The position numbers and the translations under genes were made by a program. This document shows positions 12,416-22,811 of a DNA stretch of 64,000 bases, piece after piece. The notes beneath the pieces are model-generated. The model saw nothing but the letters and a program-made list of their open reading frames with translations, was not told the DNA's origin and ran no database searches. How positions within the stretch are numbered: the first letter of the stretch is position 1; each line of letters opens with the position of its first letter. The DNA is from Gonapodya sp. JEL0774. Lineage: Eukaryota > Monoblepharomycota > Monoblepharidomycetes > Monoblepharidales > Gonapodyaceae. The stretch lies in NCBI GenBank assembly GCA_027604505.1, contig JADIIX010000007.1, forward strand, positions 1 through 64,000. The letters run 5' to 3'.

Positions 12416-12805
12416 TCATGTTTGGACTTTGGCTCTCAATGCGCTCTCTTGCACATCGTCGCAAGCCGCTACAGCACCAGTGCCACCATCTGTGATTGCA
12501 ACAAGTTCCTGAGCGGATAGTGGATGGCAAAACGTCAAATGTTTGGACGCTGACGGAGTTAGAACCCCAAAACCACGTTCTCACCTGAGCCACGGCACTG
12601 GCATACTGAGAGTAGGCCGCGGGATGGCAGAAATCATACATTCCCCTCTTTGTTGACACTGTCTCAATGAATTGAGCAGTGGTAAACCACTCTGTGCTTC
12701 CGCAATGCGACTGTGCCGCTCAATATAACCCCCTGTTTCAGGAGTCGAGTTTTCTGGCTTGTTTTCGAGAGCGTGTATTTCCGCTAGAGTTTGGAGCGAG
12801 GTCAT
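12416..12805 (-). CDS. Small hypothetical protein
   Basis: Three exons on the minus strand close in frame to 91 aa: 12730-12805, 12585-12691, 12416-12508. The second intron is ordinary (76 nt, GTGAGA...TCAG, phase 0). The first would be only 38 nt, which makes exon 1 less certain. The middle exon reads coherently (EWFTTAQFIET, YDFCHPAAYSQYASAVAQ) and then ELVAITDGG, ending at TGA. I do not recognise the family. There is no signal peptide, membrane segment or repeat. It lies head-to-tail with the FNT transporter gene downstream of that gene's stop. Confidence 0.4.
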
Positions 12806-12989
12806 CGAGATCGTGTGATAATGTAGTGACGTGGTTTGCACAGAACAGTAAGGTATGAGATAAGGACACGAGATAACCTATATAAACTATTCTGATCATT
12901 ATAACAACAGCAAATGAAATGGAAAGTCTGATCTACTTCTAATATGTACCGTAACACCAGCTGACACCTATCTCTTCCCTCAAGATAAT

Positions 12990-15093
12990 TCACGCGTTAA
13001 CCAACTTTGCACCATCCCCTGCCTCACCCTCATTTCCCCCCCCTTGTTCAATTGGTTCTCCCTCTTCCCTTACACTCTGAGCCTTTACCTGCCTCAATGC
13101 AGATCCAATTCCAATTCCATCCCAAAACTCTACGTCCGCCTGTCCCTTCACGACCGGCACCACCGCCTGGCCAATGACACTGCCGGGAGCGTGGCCCCAT
13201 GTGTGAGATCGCATGCCCAAGGATTGTGTAGAGAGGCCGATCGCCAGACCTGTGCGGAGGGGCATTTGAGGTTCCCCCATGAGGACAGTGGCGGAAGGAG
13301 TACTTGGGGGGGTCGATGATGTGACTGGGGAGGACGGGTGTCGCTTATGGGAGTAACTCGGCATCGGCTTTGCTTGCGACGATCCTGGTCCGTTGCCGTT
13401 ACACTCTCCTTCCACCTGCAGCTCCATATGCTGCAACGTCGCTCCCGCCTCAACCTTCTCACCGTGAACGAGCTGCGCGTGCCATGGGACGTGAATCCCG
13501 CGGACGTGCAGAGGAAGGAGCGGGACTGGTTTTTCCGCAATTGTGTGCGCAAAAGGACCAGAGGAAGGCAAGAGGTACCAAGATGGTAGCGCAACGAAAA
13601 CGCTGCCACCTAAAAGGAGTCAGCAAAAGAAGCGAGCTGCAGCATGGGAACACACGGAGTCCTCTGCATTCCTTGCTCACCTATGATATTGCCTATAGTG
13701 ACAGGAATTAAATTCAAGAACAAATCCGCCGTAGAAATCTGATCGGGAGCGTATAACACTATCGAATTTGTTTTTATCAAGAATGAAGAGACTTTGTAAT
13801 CATGTCATCGGCGGTACGGGTACGGGGAAACTCACTGGCAGTCGGGATGAAGAACACTTTTAACGTGGTCCGATTGCGCAAAAAGGTGAGAATACTCAAT
13901 GGAGGCTGATGACGCAGCATGCAGCGTGAGAATGATGAGCTCACTGTTCGCAATTGAGTGTTCGAATCCGCACGTTACAAATGCCCATATGGGGAGATAG
14001 ATCTGGCGGCGAAAGGTTTGGTCACGACAATGGGTGAAATAAGAAGACATAGAAAAGGCGAAATGCAGAACCTGTTCTCACCCCTAGTATCTTTCCCTCC
14101 ACACTTTCCGCAGTGATCGCAAAGCACACGGCCAGACACACCAGCCAATTACAACCAATGCCCTTGAGCACCAGATGACCGAAATCCGCCGAGACTTTCT
14201 TATGTGCCACCGACACAATGTAGGTTCCCCACGTGGAATTGGCGCCGGCGAGAACATCAGGGAGGTATGTGAGGAAGTAAGCGACAAAGAGGGCACCAGT
14301 GAAATTGAAAGTCCAAGAGAGAAGCCAATTTTTGAGGAGGTCGAGGAGGGAAGCACGGCGCTCCAGCACGGAAGCCTGGTGAGAGGATGAGAAGTGTGGA
14401 GATTGCGCCTCTAACGGGGCGGATACAGGTGCAAAAGCGATCCCGCCTCAATACCACTCCACAAGACACACTCACCGCCAAGTACATCACATTGCTCGTG
14501 AAAAGCTCTCCTCCTTCAAGCACCACGGCAACCAAACCGACAGGGAACACCAGGCCATACAGGAGTTTTGGGACGCCTGGATGCAGTGTCCGGAACGCCG
14601 GATCAAATCCGCCACCAGCAATGACGGCAAAAAGGCCACCAAATGCTATTATTGGAAAGAGGAAGTTTTCTGTGAATGAATGGAATGAATTTGGCTTGCT
14701 TTCAAGTGGCGAACACGTACCAATAAATGCACCGGCTAAGAACGAACGAACGATAACATGTCCGATTACGGTTTGGCGACCCTTACCGCATGGTGGGGTG
14801 AGAAGCATCAGGAAATTGTACCAACGAGCTTCGGCCCTGTGGCACTCTGATGAGGACACCAACCTTCTTGACGCCATATGCGACAATAGATTGCGTTGCC
14901 TCGTGACTAAAATATGATGGAACAGAGGCATAGCATATGAGAGACAAGCGCACAGAAAGAGAAGCGGCAAGTGAACAGCGGAGAGAAACAGGGCGAATTG
15001 ATTGCTATCACGCGATGTCGGAAATGGCATCTTTCTTTCCGAGCCGACGAGCTTGCGTTTGAATTGTACTTACGGGGATTTGTAGAGACCCAT
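12990..15093 (-). CDS. Formate/nitrite transporter (FNT family)
   Basis: Nine exons, all in phase, give 454 aa: 15074-15093 (20 nt), 14864-14906, 14721-14781, 14476-14645, 14082-14375, 13945-14002, 13836-13856 (21 nt), 13681-13758, 12990-13609. FNT signatures appear in order. They are SPHEATQSIVAYGVKK before TM1, RSFLAGAFIAFGG, LVFPVGLVAVVLEGGELFTSN, GCNWLVCLAVCFA, the hallmark GFEHSIANMFFIP with its pore His, and LIPVTIGNIIGGSVFVA. Members are pentameric channels for formate, nitrite or similar anions; in fungi they mediate nitrite or short-chain acid transport at the plasma membrane. After the last TM comes a ~190-residue hydrophilic Pro/Ser/Gly-rich tail with acidic patches, far longer than in bacterial FocA. 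Substrate cannot be told from sequence alone. Confidence 0.95.
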
Positions 15094-15489
15094 TTGGATG
15101 ATGAAGTCAAATACAAGATGCGAGGGCGGAGAAGAATGGGGGGAAAAGATGAAGAATTGAGCCCTTAACGTCACTGAATTGAGTGAGTTTCAATGGATTT
15201 CAATCGGTGAAAGTTGCGTTGCTGATGGAGGTGAAATCAATCGCATCTTGGAGCATTTCCCGACTTCCTAAGGCGCAGGTGTCACCGGTGAGTCACGATC
15301 ACAGTGTCTTCCAATGCTCGGTGAACTTGAATTAATTAGTTTTATTCCATCCTTCCCTGTAGCTCTCATTACAATACAAACTGTAAGAGTAAGAACGCAT
15401 AACTTTCGGCGAAGAGTTTCGTACATGTGCATAACGTTTATCGCACGTCACCCTCGGCGCCCACGACTGTAACTATTGCGTCAAAGAAT

Positions 15490-16170
15490 TCACCATCTCT
15501 TGCAGATGATTACGTTGGTAGTCGCATTGGCAGCCAGGTACTGGGAGACGGACCCCAAGAGTGCTCTGCAAACCGTCGTTCAGGATTGCTATTCTCATGC
15601 TTTCTGTTTCCATAAAGACGCACCTCTGCACTGCCCCAAGTCCTCGACTTCCAACAACAATTGCATCTGCGCCCAATTTTTCCGCTCGGTCGACAATTGT
15701 CTCAGCAGGGGGCCCCTTGATGATTTCGCAGGTGAAGTTCACATCCGAGAGGCCGAGTTTGTAAGTAGACTAGAAAAACCTAAATGCAGTGGACTTTGAG
15801 TCGATCAGAAAAGGCGCCTTTGAGGACCTTACGTTCAGATTTTCGAGTTTTGTGCGAGCAGCAGCTGAGACTCTCCGCTGCATGTCCATAATTACATCGG
15901 CACTAAGATCCGCACTGACTCTTCCCCCTGAGGCGGCCGAAAGATCCTATTGTCGAACATAGTGTTGTGGGTATTATATTGAAGTGCTACTGTTGGGCAT
16001 GAGGGACCTTCCCCGGCATCACCCGCACCAAAACCCACCTTACTCGCATGCATAATCACCACCGTATCTCCTGTCTTTACGTGATTTTTTACTGCCCAGT
16101 CCACAACAGGGTTGCCTTTGAACCCTTCGTCTGAAATTTTGTCAACCGCAATGATGACAGTCCGTGACAT
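15490..16170 (-). CDS. Universal stress protein (UspA domain)
   Basis: Four exons close to exactly 152 aa, a normal single-domain length: 16029-16170, 15833-15927, 15624-15769, 15490-15565. The start is MSRTVIIAVD, the first beta strand with the ATP-contacting Asp. The next strand ends VVIMHASK. Near the C-terminus are GADAIVVGSRG, the G-x2-G-x9-GS ATP-binding loop carried on into ALLGSVSQYLAANA, and NVIICKRW. This is the ATP-binding UspA subclass. These small cytosolic proteins respond to stress or metabolic state; the specific role here is unknown. It sits 396 bp upstream of the FNT start on the same strand. Confidence 0.93.
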
Positions 16171-16575
16171 GGTAGATGATGACGTTGGATTACTGAGAGG
16201 CAGGTTAAGAATGATTCTGGCGAGAGAACATTAAAGTCAGGAAGGGTGAGTCGGTGGAAGTCGGGAAATGGAACGCGGGAATGTGAGGCGATGAGGAGAG
16301 CAGTTAACGGCCACTGAAAGGTTTGGCTTCAAGGCACGAGCTGGACTTAACGTGAAAAGAGAGGATTGTCCAATCGGTCTACCGTGGATTTAACTGTGAC
16401 TCAAAATGAAGGGTGAGGGGAGCACCGTGTGTCATTCTCGCTTTTACAGAAACCATAATGCGGTTCACATCATACTCTATTACGTACAAACATATTCATT
16501 GTTTTACTTCGGGTCCAAAGGAGATCTGTAGCTTCCCCTCCATCCCCTATCCAAAAAAAATTTCCAAGAATGGGA

Positions 16576-18366
16576 TCAAACTCCTCTCCAATCCCCCACC
16601 CCCCTACCAACCGCACAGGCGCCCTCAAGCTAAAGATCATTCGTACACGAATTCCTATCCCACAGGCAGGCTTGATGAATGCACAATCAGAGAGAAGAGA
16701 ATCAGATTCACATACCAGAGTGAAGAACTCAGCACGGCGATCCGGCGTTGCGAAGGAGAGACGGAGAGGTTGCGAGTCGGTGTACCTGCGATACAAAGGT
16801 TGTGTCAAAACCCACACCACAGGAAACAGAAATCGCTCACCTCAACCCGTCAATAGATATCCCAATCTTCCCCCTCATATCATTCATATCAACATAAGCT
16901 TGGTAGAACTCCATCTCATAAACAGTGTCTTCGTGGAACACAAACGCTTCCTGCTCCTTCAAGTCGGAGAAGAACTTCTTGCGGGCTTTTACTCTGGCAT
17001 CAGTTTCCATGTGTGCGCATTTTCGGGGGTCGGCGCCGAATATCACTGTTTCCGGTATGCTTGAAGCAGGAATCCACGGTTCTGTTGGGGCGGGAAGTGG
17101 GAGGGGAGGATAGTGCGGAGGCACAAACATGTGGCCCTTTTTGGTGTTTTGGTGGTGGTGCTGGTGGTGTGGATCGGTGTGATGGATATTGGTGTGGGAC
17201 GAGGAGAGCGCGTGTTTGAGCATTTCTGACGTGCGACGGGCCAGGTTACCAATCCCGCTGCCGTGAGATTCGTGGCCATCGTGGTGAGGGGGTGCGTGAC
17301 CGTTTGGGTCGACACTACCTGGTGCGGGGAGGGGTTCTAGGTCCATATTACTGGACTCTGGATGTACCGCCGCCTGAGACAGTCCGGGAGCGAGAATAAG
17401 CGTCTTGTCAGTGGCTGCGGAGTCATCAGAGCCCGCGTATTTAGATCGCGCATCGTTCAATGTGGGATCGGTTGGCTTTCCCGCTCCTGTTATCTCCCGC
17501 AATCGCCGATAAAACTCGGAATGCCGGGCATAATCGTCTTCTGAGTGGTCCTCGCGGCGAAGTTCGGAAGGCGGGTACACCTCATCGTCAGCCATGTCCG
17601 TGGATTTCTCAAGCGCGGCGCTTGGAGTGTTAGACACCCTACCGCCTTTTGCGAGGACGTCTTTAAACTTCAGACCCTCTCCAACCGTCACAGTTGCCAA
17701 GGCATCCATACTGGCTAATACAGGTGTGGACACCCAAGGTTGCTCCTTGTCAAGCATGTGAGCGGCAGAGAACGAGCTGTCAAACATCCTGACAAACTCT
17801 GTTGCAATCCTTATCGTCAGAGGAACGTTCACAAGTTTTCTATCGCAGTGTCCAATCAGGTTGACATCCCGTCCGGTCCACCGATAACCCAGATCCGGCC
17901 TCGCCAAGTTTGTGGGCTTAAACCTCCCTCTAAGCTGAAAGGCGAATACTCTCTTTCTAGTTCTGAAGTATGGGTCCTGGTCCGGGTTCTGGACAGACAA
18001 CGAGGAATCGGTTGGGTGGGGGTTGCCATGCCCTTTTGGGCTAGCAGGGTGTTCCTCCCCCGACTTGTAAGCGAACCTCCTGATGCGTATTACTAGCTCG
18101 CCTGAGAAGTGGGGAGTGTCGATGGCGATCACTCGTGAGTTTGGCACGGACCAGTGGATTGTAGGAGGGGGAAGTGTCCTGGAGCAAGTGCAGGCGTATT
18201 GAGAGGTCGGACCATCTACGTATTTGGCGAGGTCAGTGTGTGTATGGCGAGAGGTCGAGGGGACAGTTGGCGATTGCGCGGCATCTCCCAAATTGAGGGT
18301 GTGGTCGCTCTCCGAGTTCAAGGGGAACACGCAGCCCAGATACCCGACGCGGATACGAACGACCAT
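16576..18366 (-). CDS. DUF1769-like protein
   Basis: Model of three exons: 16841-18366, 16716-16785, 16576-16629; 549 aa. I chose the ATG at 18366 (MVVRIRVGYLG) because the longer open frame upstream lacks another ATG. The pattern resembles the fungal DUF1769 family. It shows an N-terminal beta strand, RVIAIDTPHFSGELVIRIRR, then DPYFRTRKRVFAFQLRGRFKP, and a later EFVRMFDSS...PVLASMDAL block. Family function is not established. The second half is disordered with a His-rich stretch (17130-17200), then a coherent C-terminal piece (KARKKFFSDLKEQEAFVF, VYEMEFYQAYVDMNDMRGKI). The last exon is the least certain. Confidence 0.75.
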
Positions 18367-20160
18367 TTGATGCGAGAGAATATCGAGTACGCGAGGCGGA
18401 CTCTCCACGGGTGTGGTGGATGGAGCGAGGACAACGTCGGGCTGGGCTATGATGTCAAGGGTGGTCGACAGGTTTGCTGGGACCAAGGGACTTCATGCCA
18501 AAATCTGCGACGACTCTTGATCTCGCAAAAACCTGTCACTCATATCGACTACGATATCAATTGATTTATTTCAAGATGCCGTTACTGGCATAAACTGTTT
18601 AATGCCCTCACTGCCCTATCTGCCGACCACGATACACCATCCGCTTCAGAGACCCAGAGCACACGACATGAGTCGCCAATGAAGGCAACAGCAAATCAAT
18701 TCGCACCAAGAGTCGACAATGGCCTTGTTCATACAATAGTTTGCAAACATCTCCAAAACGGGGATTCCGCTTGGGACTCTACGAGTGGTACACTTGTCAG
18801 AGAGAACGGTATATAGACATGCATACGGGAATAAGAAAAATTTGAGTAAAATATGGAGTCAACCTAGCAGAGCTCGTGGTCCAGGAGGCCGTCAAAAGAG
18901 TGCGAAGAGTCGATGCCGAAGCAGGCCGGGATGTCAACGACTGGGACACCCCACACCAAATCAAATTAGCTTGCGCGAGTCTGAGGACCTATACGGCCTC
19001 CCATCTCGACATCAAAATTTAAGATCGTGCATTGAACGATGATCTCATCGGCTCAAAGTTTCAGATTTGCTTCTCGTTTGAGCGGGTGATGGATGTTTAC
19101 GGCTGTCGTAAGGTTACCTAAAATCTTTCATCCTCTTTGAGCTCCCAATCCAATCCGCGAAAGAGGTCCACAGAAAACGCGGAGCGTGGACAAGGGCCAC
19201 CAAACTTCACAGTCTACCTGTAACCTGCGACAACAATTCCGCTCTGGAGGTGGGGGGCCGTGTGTATGTCACAATCAGTATTAGGAACACTCCGTTAACT
19301 CATGTAATACATCTTTGCGTGTCAAACTCAGTTACATTAAATTCCATGTACTCAGCCACCAAATCGGCGTCATTGAGTAAATCGATTTCCTTTGAAATAC
19401 TTTTAGGGTTGGCGGCGAATGATATGCAATTGGACTTTCAATCTGCACTGCGGTGGCTTTTGCGGGACAGTTGCCAGACGGGCAGTGTCGTGGTATTGAC
19501 ATCCCACAGAGTCACATGCCGCAGGACCCTGATGGTCTGACGTGGCGGCCGAGGCGTTCTGTTATATACAGTCGGATTCCGCTAGCTGCAGGCCCTCGGG
19601 AGAGAGAAACTGCCTGCAGATACAGCGAAGCTGCAGGTGGAAAATGTGATCCAGCTTTCAAGAAAAAAAATTGCTTTATGCTTTACACCATTGAACTAAA
19701 AAAATTAAAAATTTTAGATGTTTTTGGGCCACTTACAGGTGAACAGAACAAATTGTGTGTTGAGATGATGGTTCATGGGTTAGGCCAATGGCACAGTTCA
19801 AGGCATGAGTAACAGATGGCTTGGAAAAGTCACATATGAACAGTGCGGCTTGGTTAGAAATACCACTCACGGCACTGGAAATGTGGAACACTTGAGGTCT
19901 GCTTCATAGTTTAAGTCTGAGATCAGATTTGCTTACTTTCTGCCAGCCATAACATGCAGAAGTACTCAATTAAAGGCTCCCCCGTCGCTCTGGCAGACTC
20001 TCACTAACTGCAGGTCCGCCTTCTAAACCTTGAGCGGGCCTGCCAATGGCAGATACAGGAAAAAGCTGCAGATGCCTATTCAACCATGTTGGGAGAACAG
20101 AGGTGGCTGCAGATACCAGGTGTGCAGCTAGCAGAGTCTGACTGTACAGACAGATAGTTA
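18367..20160. other. Gene-poor stretch before second retroelement relic
   Basis: No supported gene. The first few hundred bases should contain the promoter of the DUF1769-like gene. From about 19560 to 20115 the palindrome CTGCAG recurs at least six times, several copies within the longer motif GCTGCAGAT, hinting at a degraded repeat. Base composition drifts AT-richer toward the right, as in the neighbouring retroelement fragment. Confidence 0.5.
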
Positions 20161-20169
20161 CAAATATAC

Positions 20170-21120
20170 AATCATATCACACATCTTCTCCTTCCCTTCA
20201 GATCATTGCCAGTGTCAGCTGATGCCAAACATAAATGGGTTATCCATAAGCAAGAAGCTCTTGCCATCGTATGGTCATGCGATTCCTTCTGCTCCTACCT
20301 TTATGGTGCAACATTTGAAGTCCTCTCAGACCATGAGTCCTTGCAGTGGCTCAAAGACTCTTCAAAACCTGGCCACGTGACTTGATGGGCAATCTGACTG
20401 GCGGAATTCAACTTCAGTCTGAGCTACTGTCTGCGGACAAAGAACTGCAATGCAGACTCACTCACACATCATGCGCAGCCAGCACCCACAGACACTGATC
20501 TGCATTTTCCACCAGCATTGGCACCTACTCTTGCTCTGCTGATGCCTGAACTCATTGAGGACAATGACGACAAGATTGATGAACCACTGAGTTCTTATGC
20601 CACATTCTCACCAAACAGCATTGAACTCCTCACCATTTCTTGCGCTGCACCCTCTCCAAGCCCGATTGAACTCCTTACTGTCAGTTTGGACACACACAAG
20701 TTCCGGCTCCAGCTTGATCCTCACCAAAAGGCCCCTTTTTGCGTATCTGTCAGCAGGTACACCTCTAACAGATGCTTCCAAACAGCTCCTTGCACAAGCC
20801 ACCCTGCATTCAATCAACCCTTCTGGCATCTTTGTCCAGCACAGTGAGATCTTTAGTGGTAACACCTGGATCAAAGTGGACCTCATTTGTGTTCCTCGCA
20901 ACTGTAAAGAGGAATTCCTGAGAGCTTACCATGAGGACTCTCTAGCTGTGCATGCTGGCACTCCAAAGATGTGGGAATCTCTTTGCAAGCGTTTCTTTTG
21001 GCCAGGCATGTTGCGTGACATTTGTCACTGGGTGGTAGCTTGTGTAACTTGCCAGAGCCGCAAACTGTCCAAACTCTGTGGGTTTGAGCATACCTTTTCT
21101 GCAGCATATGAGGTATTTTC
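20170..21120 (+). pseudogene. Decayed Ty3/gypsy RNase H and integrase zinc-finger fragment
   Basis: From about 20200 the frame reads as the RNase H region that follows reverse transcriptase. Motifs are KHKWVIHKQEALAIVW, YLYGATFEVLSDHESLQWL and a C-terminal KNCNADSL, interrupted by two TGA codons (20383-20385 and 20395-20397). After a linker and a frame change, 20780-21065 encodes the integrase HHCC zinc finger: YHEDSLAVHAGTPKMWESL, then KRFFWPGMLRDI, then VVACVTCQSRK. No reverse transcriptase core or integrase catalytic core is visible. It lies about 1.1 kb upstream of the plus-strand tRNA-Ala. Together with the integrase-core fragment at 929-2225 it covers complementary parts of a pol gene. 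Confidence 0.85.
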
Positions 21121-21183
21121 GTTGTTTCTATGTAAAGTAGACATGAGTAGAGACACAAATAAAAGCAATTTTTGACTCTACAC

Positions 21184-21772
21184 TCACAGAATTGGACTTT
21201 GCTCCCAATCTTCTGTAGTTGTGTACCATGACTGTGGATCGATTGTGATCACTTGCAGTGGAGCAAGCACACTCTCAAAGAGCCACCCTGGACCCAGAAA
21301 ATGTGGTTCACAATGGAAAGAATCGACTGATTCATACAATTTGGGCTTTAGGTAAAATGTGACTGTGGGAATTTGGAGCATGATGTATGATGCGTGGTAA
21401 GGGCCAAGTCCAGCAGCCACAATGCCCAGGGTGCAACAAACGTCTCCACAACCTCCCAGGGAATTGGTTTTGCAATGCTCTCGTTTGCCTCTTCCAGTGC
21501 AACCAGCAGTTTGTAGAGAAGTTGCGTGTGAGTCCTGGGTTGGCTCCCTCTCCATCCCAGGTGTCTGACCAGCACCTGCCAGACTTGTCCTGAACCTTTC
21601 TACAGCTGCAGCATACAAAAATTGTGCATGAACATGTGGGCCTAGGTCGTCCAAGGTGTCGTTCATCTTTTCTGAAGCAGTGTCCTCCCTTCTTTCTCAC
21701 TTCCGAAATCCCACGCCAGCGATTTGTTTGTTGACAGAAGCCAAAAGCACTCACTTCAAGTACTAGCAGCAA
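21184..21772 (-). pseudogene. Degenerate open frames, possibly mobile-element derived
   Basis: Two overlapping minus-strand frames look like one coding sequence broken by a frameshift near 21560. The upstream part reads DDLGPHVHAQFLYAAAVERF and the downstream part reads LLYKLLVALEEANESIAK then PWEVVETFVAPWALWLLDLAL. The helix-rich composition and location beside the Ty3/gypsy relic suggest element-derived sequence, but I recognise no family. It could also be chance. Confidence 0.3.
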
Positions 21773-22220
21773 AAAGGATCGAGGAATGTGAATTCAATGG
21801 GAAACAAAGGGAAAAGAGTGAGCATGTGGCTTGGTGGAATCCACCAATGGACAGTTGTGTGGCCACAGAGCGTGAGAATCGTGGGAATCAAACTCCACAA
21901 AACAAAGAGGTGTTTTGCCTTTATCGCTTGATGGGGGTGCACTTTGTGTAAAGTTTTATTTTACACCTGAATACACATGTGTGATTTAACCCAGGGGAAG
22001 ACAGACAGAGAGCACACTTTTCAAACGCTTGAAAGACAGACAAATAGTGTTTATTCTTTCGAGCTGAAACTGTAGGAGAAAAGGACTTTCAGCTGCTTAT
22101 GCCCCCAATAGACGCAGAGAGTGCGAGGAATGATTGAGTGGGAAAGAACCTGACCACCAGTGGTTGCATTTATTACAAAATAGTCATACATGGATAGCGC
22201 CTTAGCTATGCATAAGTCGG

Positions 22221-22293
22221 CGGGTTGTAGCTCAGATGGCAGAGCGCGTGCTTAGCATGCACGAGGTACGGGGTTCGATCCCCCGCAGCTCCA
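22221..22293 (+). tRNA. tRNA-Ala (anticodon AGC), with C1-C72 mismatch
   Basis: Identical to the tRNA at 768-840 except that nucleotide 1 is C instead of G, leaving C1 opposite C72 at the top of the acceptor stem. The G3:U70 alanine identity pair, anticodon AGC, A-box and B-box are intact, and a T5 terminator follows one base after the 3' end. It may be functional, repaired at its 5' end, or an early pseudogene. Confidence 0.92.
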
Positions 22294-22294
22294 C

Positions 22295-22299
22295 TTTTT
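22295..22299 (+). terminator. RNA polymerase III terminator of tRNA-Ala
   Basis: A TTTTT run begins two bases after the discriminator base of the tRNA. Confidence 0.85.
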
Positions 22300-22811
22300 G
22301 GCACGTCATTGTTTTGTTTTCACAGAGCAGATGAAGCCCGGAGCCACTTTCCAGTGCGTGTCTGCGCGTCTGTGCTGCACCGCCCGGACTTGGCGGTCAA
22401 GTGAGTTTCCCCGAATCCCGATCGCGTCTCCTGAAAACTTTGGGAACTAATGACCCCTGTACCTTCTTCTGTGTTTCTAACCTTCCATGTCCCATCTTTT
22501 TCATACTACCAAGCTGAAGAACCGAACGGTTGAGCGGTGACGGAAGTAATATTAGAGACTGGAGAAAGTGGCCTGTTTGTTGTGAAGATCCGTGGTTCAT
22601 GAACCCCAATAACGAGTCCGTCAAACCAGACGAAATATAATCAAATTTTTTTCGCTGGCCGTGATAGCCATGCAACCACTCGCACGTTTTCACTTGTTGG
22701 CTAGGGTGCAGTAGTATGGCATGGGTAAGTATAATCACAGTGATAGATAATAAATGGTACTACTGGCAAGGAACCCTATTGATTCCATAGAGCCCAAGAA
22801 ACAAAACTATC
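22300..22811. other. Intergenic, nothing recognised
   Basis: No coding region or RNA gene seen. The right part is the 3' flank of the minus-strand coiled-coil gene. Confidence 0.6.

Noticed and set aside
18367-18486. Upstream extension of the DUF1769-like protein
   Set aside because: The extra 40 codons lack an ATG start and precede the conserved beta strand that begins at MVVRIRVGYLG.
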